Positions 8,611-17,595 of a DNA stretch of 64,000 nt are shown here, piece after piece (position 1 is the stretch's first letter; every line of letters starts with the position of its first letter). Source of the stretch: Marivita sp965656765 (lineage in GTDB: Bacteria; Pseudomonadota; Alphaproteobacteria; Rhodobacterales; Rhodobacteraceae); contig NZ_CBFHLV010000010.1 in assembly GCF_965656765.1 (NCBI RefSeq), positions 1-64,000 on the forward strand, read 5' to 3'. The notes below the pieces were generated by a model. It was not told the DNA's origin. It did not search any database and saw nothing but the letters and a program-made list of their open reading frames with translations. The translations under genes and the position numbers were made by a program.

Positions 8611-9354
8611 CTACTGCTTGTCCTTCCAGCGCACCATTTGCCGCAGCACGCCATGGAACATCTGCACATCCGCACGCGTGAGCGGCATGCGAGACCACAT
8701 GTTCCGAAGGTTCAGCTTCATACTGTCGGCCTTGGTCTGCGGGAAAAAGAACCCGGCCTGATCCAGCGTGTTTTCATAGTGTTCAGCCAGCTTGTTCATC
8801 TCAATCGCATTGGCCCAATCGGTGCCCGCCATCTCGGTGGTTTCTGGCGTGACCTTGACCGATTGCCGCCGCCATTCATATCCGGTGAGCAATACACATT
8901 GCGCAAGGTTCAACGATGGAAACTCTGGGTTCACCGGAACCGAGATAATGGCATTGGCCAAGGCGATATCGTCATTTTCAAGCCCGGCACGTTCAGGCCC
9001 GAAAAGCACTGCAACCTTTTGCCCGCCCGCGATCTTCTCGCGTGCGATCTCCATCGCACGTTCTGGCGTCACCACAGGTTTGGTCATATCACGCTGTCGC
9101 GCTGTGGTCGCAAACACATAAGAACAATCCGCAACCGCATCGACTGTGCGTTCGACCAGGATCGCATCGTCCAGCAATCGCCCAGCGCCAGATGCCATCG
9201 CAACGGCCTTCTGGTTGGGCCAGCCATCACGCGGGGCAACCAACCGCATCCGCTCAAGCCCGAAATTCAACATCGCGCGCGCAGCCGCACCGATATTCTC
9301 GCCCATTTGCGGGCGGACCAGAACAAAACTGGGGTGCGGAGTGTCGCTTGGCAT
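8611..9354 (-). CDS. trmJ: TrmJ-like tRNA 2'-O-methyltransferase (SPOUT family)
   Basis: This 247-aa protein is a TrmH-family group 1 SPOUT methyltransferase that most likely methylates the ribose at position 32 of tRNA using S-adenosylmethionine. The N-terminus FVLVRPQMGENIGAAARAM is the family RNA-binding/SAM start; VAVLFGPERAGLENDDIALA and FPSLNLAQCV are the two knot motifs. A C-terminal helix region of about 60 residues matches TrmJ rather than TrmL. It lies upstream of ctaA on the same strand with about 60 bp between them. Exact tRNA target is inferred from the family. Confidence 0.88.
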   Translation of the reverse strand: MPSDTPHPSFVLVRPQMGENIGAAARAMLNFGLERMRLVAPRDGWPNQKAVAMASGAGRLLDDAILVERTVDAVADCSYVFATTARQRDMTKPVVTPERAMEIAREKIAGGQKVAVLFGPERAGLENDDIALANAIISVPVNPEFPSLNLAQCVLLTGYEWRRQSVKVTPETTEMAGTDWANAIEMNKLAEHYENTLDQAGFFFPQTKADSMKLNLRNMWSRMPLTRADVQMFHGVLRQMVRWKDKQ

Positions 9355-9487
9355 GGCAGGAACCTCATTGATCCACGGGGTCGCGCCTGACTATTGCGGG
9401 TCCGACCAAAGGGCAAGCGGCGCAAGCTCTTGGCGTGGTGCATGAAATCACGATATAGGAAGGCGACCACTAAGGAAGGGGCCGAAG

Positions 9488-10111
9488 ATGTCCGATGCCG
9501 AGCAGCCACAGATCTACCTGATCACACCTCCCGAGATCGAACTCAGCCATTTCCCCACCGATCTGGCCCGCGTTCTGGAGGCAACCGAAATCGCCTGCAT
9601 CCGGCTGTCGCTGGCCACCCGCGACGAAGACCTGATCCTGCGCGCCGCCGATACCGTTCGCGAGGTGGCGCACCGCTTTGATGTCGCGCTGGTGATCGAC
9701 ACCCATGTTGTCCTCGCCCAGCGCCTGGGGCTGGACGGCGTGCACCTGACCGATGGTGCGCGCTCTGTGCGCATGGCGCGCAAGGAATTGGGGCCAGACG
9801 CGATTGTCGGCGCATTTTGCGACCAATCGCGCCATGACGGCATGAATGCAGGCGAAGCAGGCGCGGACTACGTCAGCTTCGGCCCGGTCGGTGAAACCAC
9901 GTTGGGGGATGGCTCACGCGCCGAGGCGGAATTGTTCCAATGGTGGTCAGAAATGATCGAAATCCCCGTGGTTGCCGAAGGCGGTCTGAACCCTGACATC
10001 ATCCGTGGATTGACGCCACTGACCGATTTCTTCGGCATCGGTGAAGAAATCTGGCGCAGTGATGATCCTGTGGCGGCGCTTAAGAGTCTGACGTCAGCGA
10101 TGGTAGGCTGA
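9488..10111 (+). CDS. ThiE-like thiamine phosphate synthase family protein
   Basis: The 207-aa protein is a TIM barrel of the ThiE/TenI family, which joins the thiazole and pyrimidine halves of thiamine. The pattern IYLITPPE at the start, HLTDGARSVRMARK around residues 95-110, GADYVSFGPVGETT, and VVAEGGLNPD fit the barrel order. The strongly conserved GPVFPT-TK pyrophosphate loop of true ThiE is altered here, so catalysis is not assured and a regulatory or related role remains possible. No other thiamine genes are nearby. Convergent with the SYLF lipoprotein gene; a hairpin repeat begins 8 nt after its stop. Confidence 0.75.
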   Translation: MSDAEQPQIYLITPPEIELSHFPTDLARVLEATEIACIRLSLATRDEDLILRAADTVREVAHRFDVALVIDTHVVLAQRLGLDGVHLTDGARSVRMARKELGPDAIVGAFCDQSRHDGMNAGEAGADYVSFGPVGETTLGDGSRAEAELFQWWSEMIEIPVVAEGGLNPDIIRGLTPLTDFFGIGEEIWRSDDPVAALKSLTSAMVG

Positions 10112-10118
10112 ACAGACA

Positions 10119-10187
10119 AGGGGGCTGTCTGCCCCCTCGGCGCGTACCGCGCCTCACCCCCGAAGGTATTTTCGCCCCAGAGAAGCA
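10119..10187. repeat. GC-hairpin intergenic repeat, copy 1 (terminator-like)
   Basis: AGGGGGC at 10119-10125 pairs with GCCCCCT at 10131-10137; a second stem GGCGCG/CGCGCC lies at 10139-10153; then a tail with CCCCCGAAGGTATTTTC and CCAGAGAAGCA. The same hairpin-plus-tail arrangement recurs at 10301-10350 in inverted orientation and at 52071-52123. It directly follows the thiE-like stop codon and may act as a terminator. Confidence 0.7.
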
Positions 10188-10300
10188 AGGGTTTGTTAAC
10201 CTTACCGGCGTACTACAGTCGGTGCGGTACAGGCGGAGGCGCCGATGACCGTAACCGGAGAAGCCCCCTGTCACATGTGCAGAGGGTGGACCGGAGGTCT

Positions 10301-10350
10301 CATCTTCTCTGGTTTACAAATACTCTCGGGGGTTTGGGGGCAGCGCCCCC
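10301..10350. repeat. GC-hairpin intergenic repeat, copy 2 (inverted)
   Basis: Read on the minus strand this gives GGGGGC/GCCCCC (10336-10350), then CCCCCGAGAGTATTTG and CCAGAGAAGATGAG, the same order as copy 1. Copies 1 and 2 face each other in the 290-bp gap between convergent genes. The remaining sequence of that gap shows no gene. Confidence 0.65.
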
Positions 10351-10401
10351 AACGGTTCCAAATATCGGAAACGATCGTTGCTTCCTGGACTCGTTCCTGA
10401 G

Positions 10402-10959
10402 TTATGGAATGATCCGTGTGTATTTCACGCCTTCCAGCGTTGCCCCGATGCGCAGACCCGCCTGACCAAAGATCACCGCGATGACCGGAGCCAGCGACGT
10501 TGTAGTCTCGGCGGCAATGGTCTCGCCGCCCTCGGGGATCGCGTATTCCACATTGGCACCGGCGGCCCAACCGGGCGAGCGGCGGAAATTCATCAGCGCA
10601 TCTTCGGTCATGAAAAACAGCACATGGGCATATTGCTGTGCGCCGATTTGAAGACCTGCGCTGGCTTTGGTGGTCGAGTAGTAATCCACTGTGATCCCGC
10701 CAACGCGCAGTGCACCACGTCCGAAAGCGCCCCCGATACCAAGACCCGCCTCTGTGACCAGCGGCATCACCAGCAAGCCATTGGCATTCGCCGCCAAATT
10801 CTGAGTTCCCGGGAACCGGCGGTACATTTCGGCAAGTGTCGCGTCTACCCGCGCGTCGATCCGTGCGGCACCGTTGCCGCCTACGCCATTGGCGCAGCCC
10901 GCCAAAAGGAATGTGCCGCCAAGGCCCAAGGCCAACTCGCGTCGTGTCAGGGATGTCAT
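10402..10959 (-). CDS. SYLF-domain (YSC84-like) lipoprotein
   Basis: This 185-aa protein starts with a twin arginine and a hydrophobic stretch ending in the lipobox LLAGC, so Cys22 is probably lipid-modified after export; the RR suggests Tat export is possible. The rest is a SYLF domain: LAANANGLLVMPLVTEAGLGIGGAFGRGAL and a C-terminal GTSL-like repeat ending LEGVKYTRI. SYLF proteins bind lipids in eukaryotes, whereas the bacterial role is unsettled. It stands alone, convergent with the thiE-like gene and downstream of hemB on the same strand with about 120 bp between. Confidence 0.85.
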   Translation of the reverse strand: MTSLTRRELALGLGGTFLLAGCANGVGGNGAARIDARVDATLAEMYRRFPGTQNLAANANGLLVMPLVTEAGLGIGGAFGRGALRVGGITVDYYSTTKASAGLQIGAQQYAHVLFFMTEDALMNFRRSPGWAAGANVEYAIPEGGETIAAETTTSLAPVIAVIFGQAGLRIGATLEGVKYTRIIP

Positions 10960-11078
10960 TGTCTCTGCTCTTTCATTGCCGATGCCTCTGAAATCCGGCT
11001 GTTCCGCCGGTTGGCTGCAACTATAGCCGTACAGACGCGCGCTGTCACTAAGGATAGATCACGATAAGCGGCGCACCG

Positions 11079-12080
11079 CTATCCGTTGAGCAACCGTGCA
11101 GCGGCAGGCGCGAAGTAGGTCAGCACCCCATCACAGCCCGCGCGTTTGAATGCCATCAGGCTCTCCAGCATCACACGGTCGTGGTCCAGCCATCCGCGTT
11201 CAGCCGCACCTGCCAGCATCGCGTATTCGCCAGACACCTGATAGGCGAAGGTCGGCACACCGAACATGTCTTTCGTGCGACGGCATATGTCGAGATACGG
11301 CATGCCGGGCTTGATCATCACCATATCAGCCCCTTCGGACAGATCGCGCGCCACCAGACGCATCGCCTCATCCGTGTTGGCCGGGTCCATTTGGTAGCCC
11401 TTCTTGTCTCCCTTAAAGGCCCCCGACGCGCCAACCGCATCACGGAAGGGGCCATAAAACGCGCTGGCGTATTTGGCTGCGTAGCTGAGCAGAGCCACAT
11501 TGCTGAAGCCTTCGCCTTCAAGTGCGCCGCGCATCGCAGCAATGCGACTGTCCATCATGTCGGAGGGGCCGATGATGTCCGACCCCGCGCGCGCCTGGGA
11601 CAAGGTCTGTTTAACCAGCGCCTCAACCGTTTCGTCGTTCACGATATAGCCGTCTTCATCCATGTATCCGTCATGGCCGGTGATGTTGTATGGGTCGAGA
11701 GCCACGTCCGTCATCACGATAATATCCGGCACCGCATCTTTGATCGCCCGGGTTGCGCGGTTGGACAGGTTCTCCGGGTTCCAAGCCTCGGCGCAATCTT
11801 CGGTCTTGAGCGCAGGGTTGGTATAGGGAAAGAGGCAGATTGCAGGGATACCCAGGCCATAGGCCTCTCGCGCAGCTTCAACCACCTTGTCTACTGACCG
11901 GCGCACAACACCCGGCATGGACGCCACGGGTTCCTCGATTCCCTCGCCATCGCGCACAAAGACCGGCCAGATGAAATCATCCGGCGTCAGGGTGTTTTCG
12001 CGGACCATGGCGCGCAACCCTTCGGTGCGGCGCAAACGGCGCAAACGTGTGGCGGGAAAAGCGGGGGTAATCGGTTTCAT
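11079..12080 (-). CDS. hemB: Delta-aminolevulinic acid dehydratase (porphobilinogen synthase)
   Basis: HemB condenses two 5-aminolevulinate molecules to porphobilinogen, the second common step of tetrapyrrole synthesis. The 333-aa protein has both active-site lysines, Lys203 in LLSYAAKYAS and the Schiff-base Lys257 in MVMIKPGMPYLD. The metal segment reads DVALDPYNITGHDG, with aspartate where zinc enzymes have cysteines, so this is the magnesium type. I chose the ATG at 12080 (MKPITPAFPATRLRRLRR) because the upstream extension is not family-like. Heme need links it loosely to ctaA a few kb away. It is divergent from the next gene. Confidence 0.95.
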   Translation of the reverse strand: MKPITPAFPATRLRRLRRTEGLRAMVRENTLTPDDFIWPVFVRDGEGIEEPVASMPGVVRRSVDKVVEAAREAYGLGIPAICLFPYTNPALKTEDCAEAWNPENLSNRATRAIKDAVPDIIVMTDVALDPYNITGHDGYMDEDGYIVNDETVEALVKQTLSQARAGSDIIGPSDMMDSRIAAMRGALEGEGFSNVALLSYAAKYASAFYGPFRDAVGASGAFKGDKKGYQMDPANTDEAMRLVARDLSEGADMVMIKPGMPYLDICRRTKDMFGVPTFAYQVSGEYAMLAGAAERGWLDHDRVMLESLMAFKRAGCDGVLTYFAPAAARLLNG

Positions 12081-12182
12081 GGCGGCGGTCCTTGTCTTTG
12101 CCGTGATTGGGTGGCATGGAATGACCGCTGGAACAAGGCCTGCCACACGCAACGGCCGCGCGAACAAGGGATTACGGGCGCC

Positions 12183-12710
12183 TTGGATTGGTACTCAACC
12201 GTCTTCGAACTGATCGACATGCGATCCTTTTCCAATCTTTGGTTCTGGATTGCGCTGGCTGTCGTGTGGTCGTCCGCGAGCCATTGGGTGCTGGGCGTGC
12301 CTTATGACATCGTTGGCCGCGCGCGACGCAAAGGCGGGCAGGCGGCAGAAGACATGACCGATCTCCTGCGCATCAATACCAACCGTTTGCTTTATATCGC
12401 GGAAGAGGCGGGACTTTGGGTGATCGGGTCAGGTGCGTTTTTTCTTACCGGGTTTGCTGTACTGGGCTGGGTCTATTGGGTCGAGATTGCACAGGCATTG
12501 TTCCTGCTGGGTTTTCCCATGTCGATGGTCAGCCTGCTAAGCGTGCGCACCGCGCGGGCTCTGCACGAAAAGGACCACGATCTTGATGCGGTTTACAAAC
12601 GGCTGGCGCGGCACCGCTTGATCGTTCAAGCGATCGGCATGGTGTCGATCTTTGTTACCGCGATGTGGGGAATGTACATGAACCTCAGTGTTGGTGCGCT
12701 TGGCGGTTGA
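12183..12710 (+). CDS. Four-helix membrane protein conserved in Rhodobacteraceae
   Basis: A 175-aa membrane protein with hydrophobic segments at about residues 15-30, 75-92, 98-118 and 145-165 and a conserved-looking MRSFSNLWFWIALAVVWS start region. I recall that relatives in this bacterial family carry the database label 'component of SufBCD complex', but nothing here (no suf genes, no cofactor motif) supports a role in iron-sulfur assembly, so I leave function open. The start is uncertain: TTG at 12183 has AAGGGA 11 nt upstream and gives LDWYSTVFELIDMRSF; ATG at 12219 or 12111 are alternatives. It lies 33 bp upstream of mfd. Confidence 0.75.
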   Translation: MDWYSTVFELIDMRSFSNLWFWIALAVVWSSASHWVLGVPYDIVGRARRKGGQAAEDMTDLLRINTNRLLYIAEEAGLWVIGSGAFFLTGFAVLGWVYWVEIAQALFLLGFPMSMVSLLSVRTARALHEKDHDLDAVYKRLARHRLIVQAIGMVSIFVTAMWGMYMNLSVGALGG

Positions 12711-12743
12711 CGCGACGCCTGTGGCGCGCCACATGAGCGCGCT

Positions 12744-15700
12744 ATGAAGACATTCCAGACCATCACGATGGGCGGCGCGCCCGAAGGGTTCGACGCCAAA
12801 CTGGTTCTTGCCGAGGCCGAGAAATCGGGCGGCACCGTGTGCCATATTGCCCGCGACGACCGTCGCTTGGTCCAGATGCGTGATGCACTGCGGCTCTTTG
12901 CGCCTGAAATGCCGGTTTTTGTCTTTCCCGGTTGGGATTGTCTGCCTTACGACCGGGTGTCTCCGAACCCGGACATTTCAGCATCGCGGATGGCGACTCT
13001 TGCTGCTCTGACCCACGCGATGCCAGCGCAGTATGTATTACTGACAACAATGAGCGCCGCGACCCAGAAAATACCGGCGCGCGATGTGCTGAAAGATGCA
13101 GCCTTCACCGCGCGGGTCGGCAATCGCGTGAATGAAGAGGCGCTGCGCAACTTCCTTGTGCGCATGGGCTTTAGTCAGGCTCCAACGGTGCTTGAACCGG
13201 GTGATTATGCCATTCGCGGCGGCATTATCGACATCTATCCTCCTGGTGATGCTGGACCTGTGCGGCTTGACCTGTTTGGTGATGTGCTGGACGGCGCACG
13301 ACGGTTTGACCCGGCGACACAACGCACAACCGAAAAGCTTGATCTGGTCGAACTCGCCCCTGTGTCCGAGGTCATTCTGGACGAGGCAGCGATCACACGG
13401 TTCCGGCAGAATTACCGTATCGAATTTGGCGCTGCCGGAAGCGACGACCCCTTGTACGAGGCAGTGAGCGCCGGGCGCAAACAAGCAGGGATGGAGCATT
13501 GGCTACCCTTCTTCCATGACCGTTTGGAAACCTTGTTCGATTACCTGCCCGATGTGCCCGTCACGCAGGACGATCAGATCACGCCAGCCCGTCTTTCGCG
13601 CTGGGATGGAATTGTCGATCAATACGAGACCCGTAAAGCCGCACTGGCACAGAAGTCGCGGATGGACACGGTCTACAAGCCTGTATCGCCAGAACAGTTA
13701 TACCTTGATGACACCGCATGGGCCAAAGCTTTGGGCGACCGCCGGGTGGTGCAGTTTCACCCATTGCAACAAGCGTCTGGCCCCGGAGTTGTTGATGCTG
13801 GCGGGCGGATCGGACGCAATTTTGCGCCTGAACGCCAACAAGAAAGCGTAAGCCTTTTCAGCGCATTGGCGGATCATGTTCGCCAGAAAATAGAAGATGG
13901 CCCAGTTGTCATTGCGTCCTATTCAGACGGAGCACGCGAACGTCTGTCGGGTTTGATTGATGACGAGGGGCTGGCAGAAACGATCCCCGTCACGGACCTG
14001 ACCCGCGTCGGCAAACATGGCGTTCACCTGACGGTGTGGCCACTTGAGCAGGGGTTCGAGGCACCTTGGGATAAGGGGGGCCGTGTCGCGGTCATCTCTG
14101 AACAAGACGTGTTGGGCGATCGCCTGATCCGCAGCCCCAAGAAACGTCGCAAGGCCGAGAATTTCCTCACCGAAACCCAATCGCTGTCACCGGGTGATCT
14201 GGTGGTTCATGTGGATCACGGAATCGGACGGTATCTGGGCATGGAGGTGATCACGGCGGCAGGCGCGGCACATGAATGTTTGCTGCTGGAATATGCCGAA
14301 AGTTCAAAGCTTTACCTGCCGGTCGAAAACATAGAATTGTTGTCCAAGTACGGCCATGAGGAAGGATTTCTTGACAAGCTGGGTGGCGGCGCGTGGCAGG
14401 CCAAGAAAGCCAAGCTGAAAGAGCGCATCCGCGAGATGGCGGAGAAGCTGATCCGCGTTGCAGCCGAACGTGCCTTGCGCAAAGCCCCGATCATGGATCC
14501 GCCGCCCGGCGCGTGGGATTCCTTCTCAGCCCGGTTCCCATACCAGGAAACAGACGATCAATTGCGCGCCATTGAAGACGTGATGGCGGATATGCATTCC
14601 GGCCAGCCGATGGACCGTTTGATCTGTGGCGATGTGGGCTTTGGCAAAACCGAAGTTGCGATGCGTGCCGCCTTTGTTGCGGCCATGTCCGGCGTGCAAG
14701 TTGCGGTGATCGCGCCAACCACCTTGCTGGCCCGTCAGCATTACAAGAGCTTTGCCGAACGCTTCCGGGGGTTTCCATTGGAAGTCAGACCCTTGTCGCG
14801 TTTTGTGTCCGTCAAAGACGCCGCTTCCACGAAAGACGGCTTGGCCCGTGGCACAGTCGATATTGTCGTCGGCACCCATGCGCTTTTGGCCAAAGGCATT
14901 CGGTTTCAGAACCTTGGCCTGCTGATTATCGACGAAGAACAACATTTCGGGGTTGGGCACAAAGAACGGCTCAAACAGCTGCGTTCGGACATCCACGTCC
15001 TGACCCTGACCGCCACGCCGATTCCACGCACGCTGCAACTGTCATTGTCCGGCGTCCGTGATCTGAGCATCATCGGCACGCCGCCCGTCGACCGTCTTGC
15101 GATCCGCACGTATGTCAGCGAATTCGACGCTGTGACGATCCGTGAAGGGCTGCTGCGTGAACATTATCGTGGTGGGCAAAGCTTTTTCGTTGTCCCACGC
15201 ATCAGCGATCTGCCCGAGATCGAAGAATTCCTGCGCGATCAGGTGCCCGAAGTGTCCTATGTCGTGGCGCATGGCCAGATGGCAGCGGGCGAATTGGACA
15301 CGCGCATGAACGCCTTTTACGACGGCAAATACGACGTGCTTCTGGCGACCACGATTGTGGAATCGGGTCTCGATATTCCAACCGCAAACACCATGATCAT
15401 CCACCGCGCCGATATGTTCGGTCTGTCCCAGCTCTATCAAATCCGGGGCCGGGTGGGGCGCTCGAAGACCCGTGCCTATGCGTATCTTACAACCAAACCG
15501 CGCGCGAAACTGACGCCGGCGGCTGAAAAGCGCCTTCGCGTTTTGGGGTCGCTCGACACCCTTGGGGCGGGCTTTACGCTGGCGTCGCAAGACCTCGACA
15601 TTCGCGGCGCGGGCAACCTTTTGGGCGAAGAACAATCCGGCCAGATGCGCGATGTGGGGTACGAGTTGTACCAATCCATGCTGGAAGAGGCGATTGCCAA

Positions 15701-16232
15701 GATCAAATCTGGCGAGATGGAAGGGCTATCCGAAGCGGATGACCAATGGGCGCCTCAGATCAATCTGGGCGTGCCCGTGCTGATACCCGAAGATTATGTG
15801 CCCGACCTTGATGTCCGACTTGGCCTCTATCGTCGCTTGTCTTCGCTGCACACAAAAGTTGAGCTTGAAGGCTTTGCCGCCGAACTGATCGACCGTTTTG
15901 GCAAACTGCCCCGTGAGGTCAACACACTGATGCTGGTGGTGCGGATCAAGGCGATGTGCAAACGCGCCGGGATTGCCAAACTGGACGGTGGGCCAAAGGG
16001 GGCCACGATCCAGTTTCACAACGATAAATTCATCTCACCCGAAGGGTTGGTGGACTTCATTAAGGATCAGAACGGCTTGGCCAAGGTCAAAGACAACAAG
16101 ATCGTCGTCCGGCGCGATTGGAAAAAGGACAGCGACAAGATCAAAGGCGCATTTGCCATCGCACAGGATCTGGCAAGAAAGGTCAAAGAGGCCAAAACAG
16201 CAAAGGCTGCAAAAGCCGCGTCCGGCGCCTAG
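12744..16232 (+). CDS. mfd: Transcription-repair coupling factor Mfd
   Basis: Mfd removes RNA polymerase stalled at lesions and recruits UvrA. The 1162-aa protein is full length. The N-terminal UvrB-like region spans about residues 1-330; the RNA-polymerase interaction domain begins near residue 480 with GDLVVHVDHGIGRYLGMEV; the RecG-like helicase has Walker A GDVGFGKTEVA at 629-639 and DEEQ at 730-733; a TRCF C-terminal domain follows residue 1000. The C-terminal tail is lysine and alanine rich. The stop TAG overlaps the convergent stop of the next gene in the tetranucleotide CTAG. Confidence 0.97.
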   Translation: MKTFQTITMGGAPEGFDAKLVLAEAEKSGGTVCHIARDDRRLVQMRDALRLFAPEMPVFVFPGWDCLPYDRVSPNPDISASRMATLAALTHAMPAQYVLLTTMSAATQKIPARDVLKDAAFTARVGNRVNEEALRNFLVRMGFSQAPTVLEPGDYAIRGGIIDIYPPGDAGPVRLDLFGDVLDGARRFDPATQRTTEKLDLVELAPVSEVILDEAAITRFRQNYRIEFGAAGSDDPLYEAVSAGRKQAGMEHWLPFFHDRLETLFDYLPDVPVTQDDQITPARLSRWDGIVDQYETRKAALAQKSRMDTVYKPVSPEQLYLDDTAWAKALGDRRVVQFHPLQQASGPGVVDAGGRIGRNFAPERQQESVSLFSALADHVRQKIEDGPVVIASYSDGARERLSGLIDDEGLAETIPVTDLTRVGKHGVHLTVWPLEQGFEAPWDKGGRVAVISEQDVLGDRLIRSPKKRRKAENFLTETQSLSPGDLVVHVDHGIGRYLGMEVITAAGAAHECLLLEYAESSKLYLPVENIELLSKYGHEEGFLDKLGGGAWQAKKAKLKERIREMAEKLIRVAAERALRKAPIMDPPPGAWDSFSARFPYQETDDQLRAIEDVMADMHSGQPMDRLICGDVGFGKTEVAMRAAFVAAMSGVQVAVIAPTTLLARQHYKSFAERFRGFPLEVRPLSRFVSVKDAASTKDGLARGTVDIVVGTHALLAKGIRFQNLGLLIIDEEQHFGVGHKERLKQLRSDIHVLTLTATPIPRTLQLSLSGVRDLSIIGTPPVDRLAIRTYVSEFDAVTIREGLLREHYRGGQSFFVVPRISDLPEIEEFLRDQVPEVSYVVAHGQMAAGELDTRMNAFYDGKYDVLLATTIVESGLDIPTANTMIIHRADMFGLSQLYQIRGRVGRSKTRAYAYLTTKPRAKLTPAAEKRLRVLGSLDTLGAGFTLASQDLDIRGAGNLLGEEQSGQMRDVGYELYQSMLEEAIAKIKSGEMEGLSEADDQWAPQINLGVPVLIPEDYVPDLDVRLGLYRRLSSLHTKVELEGFAAELIDRFGKLPREVNTLMLVVRIKAMCKRAGIAKLDGGPKGATIQFHNDKFISPEGLVDFIKDQNGLAKVKDNKIVVRRDWKKDSDKIKGAFAIAQDLARKVKEAKTAKAAKAASGA

Positions 16233-17155
16233 GGCATGTCCATGCCTTTGATCAATCGCGGCAGCGTTAAGTGTGTGTGCACCCGCACCTCATTGTCGGC
16301 CGAAACAGACACCACCCTCATATAGGGTGCTCCGGCGGATGGATCATCGACATGCGTGCGGGCGATCCCCGCAACCACAGCTCCATTATCGGGCTTGCGC
16401 TGATGTTCCTTGATCAGGGCACGCCGCGCAGGACATTGAAAACTATTGCAGATGTCTGCTCGGATCTCGCGGTTCAACGTGCAGCCCTGTTCGCCGTGGT
16501 ACACACAGCTCCCCAAGGTCGAGACATCGGGGATGTTTTGAAGGTACATGTCGATGATCATTTGCTTGGTCAGCGTCGGATCACGCCAACGGATATAGTT
16601 GATGGTCTCCACATCCAGAAACGCATGGCGGCTGCCGCCCATTGTGCAGCAATCTCCTTGGCAAGCGATACAGGTGGCGTTGATCACAAATGGTTCAGGC
16701 TGTTCATGGGCTTGGCGTCTCGCGTAACCGGGGTCGTCGTCCGGCGGTTCGATCTCTCCAGTTGATGACCCAGCAAAGCTTTCATCCACAACCTTATGTA
16801 AATGCGCCACAAAAGCCGCGCGCCGTTCAGAGGGAAGCGGTTTGGGTGGAAGATCAATATACGGGGCCAGTCCATATGCGACTTTGCCCAGATCCGGTTG
16901 GCCGATCTCTTGCGCCGCTTGCTTGATCGCCTTCCGGGTCCGACGCTTGGACACTTCCATATATTTGTCATTTCGCGCCACTTGCGCCTTTGCCAATGCC
17001 GCAGTGTCCATCATCTTCTTGCGGGTCTGGCATGTTGGATTATCACAGACATCGGACTGAGGCGGCTTATCCTTTGGCAAAGGTTGGCGACAGATCGAAC
17101 AGATCACGGTGTGGTGATGGTGAAATACCGGGGGCCGGGCAGGGGTCATCGACAT
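16229..17155 (-). CDS. Cysteine-rich protein: N-terminal zinc-ribbon-like plus YkgJ-type CxxCxGxCC domain
   Basis: The 308-aa protein carries two cysteine clusters. Cys19, Cys22, Cys37 and Cys42 form a C-X2-C...C-X4-C zinc-ribbon-like module preceded by four histidines. The second, CIACQGDCC at 162-170 with Cys217, Cys225, Cys236 and Cys241, has the spacing of the YkgJ/UPF0153 family, believed to bind zinc or an iron-sulfur cluster. A basic helical linker (residues 65-85) lies between them. No enzymatic function can be assigned. The start at 17155 is chosen because upstream residues look non-coding; 17149 is an alternative. It converges on mfd with overlapping stop codons. Confidence 0.75.
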   Translation of the reverse strand: MSMTPARPPVFHHHHTVICSICRQPLPKDKPPQSDVCDNPTCQTRKKMMDTAALAKAQVARNDKYMEVSKRRTRKAIKQAAQEIGQPDLGKVAYGLAPYIDLPPKPLPSERRAAFVAHLHKVVDESFAGSSTGEIEPPDDDPGYARRQAHEQPEPFVINATCIACQGDCCTMGGSRHAFLDVETINYIRWRDPTLTKQMIIDMYLQNIPDVSTLGSCVYHGEQGCTLNREIRADICNSFQCPARRALIKEHQRKPDNGAVVAGIARTHVDDPSAGAPYMRVVSVSADNEVRVHTHLTLPRLIKGMDMP

Positions 17156-17340
17156 AGGCAAGTGTCGATCAGAATTGCCGTTGTGCCATGCAGTTGAAAC
17201 ATTGAATGACCCTTTCAAATAGACGAGGCGCGCTTGGTGCGTTCCAGAAAATGTTCGAAATAATAGGAAAAGATTACACGAACGCCTTAAACGCGCAAGG
17301 TTGCGATCTGACGGGCCGGACACTGATGAAGGCAAGACCA

Positions 17341-17414
17341 TGGAGCGGGTAACGGGAATCGAACCCGTAACTTAAGCTTGGGAAGCTCGCGTGATACCTT
17401 TTCACCATACCCGC
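17341..17414 (-). tRNA. tRNA-Gly (anticodon CCC)
   Basis: The minus strand reads GCGGGTA at the 5' end and TACCCGC then TCCA at the 3' end, a perfect 7-bp acceptor stem with encoded CCA, 74 nt in all. The T arm is ACGGG-TTCGATT-CCCGT. The anticodon loop is TTCCCAA, so the anticodon is CCC, reading GGG. The outer pair of the anticodon stem is mismatched and the next is G-T, so the stem is weaker than usual. It lies between the YkgJ-like gene and the SSADH gene and is flanked upstream by its own promoter. Confidence 0.93.
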
Positions 17415-17427
17415 GCTCTGGAGCGCT

Positions 17428-17456
17428 GGGATACGCCGCGCTCTGATCGGCGTCAA
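17428..17456 (-). promoter_or_regulatory. Promoter of tRNA-Gly
   Basis: On the minus strand TTGACG (17456-17451) and TATCCC (17433-17428) are separated by exactly 17 bp, placing a start near 17421, about 7 nt before the mature tRNA. The -35 is close to consensus; the -10 keeps TA and T. Confidence 0.65.
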
Positions 17457-17595
17457 GTTCGCTCAGCAGTCCCGGGGCGCAATCCCGATGGTTTTGCCGT
17501 GGCCTGATCCACAGCGACCACCAACCATTGGAACAAACCAACCCACCAGACGTTGCCCGATCAAGGAAACACACGAACTGGATATTGAGGTCAGC

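Noticed and set aside
8182..9390. 402-aa open frame opposite ctaA and trmJ
   Set aside because: It spans two real genes in antisense and has no protein-like features.
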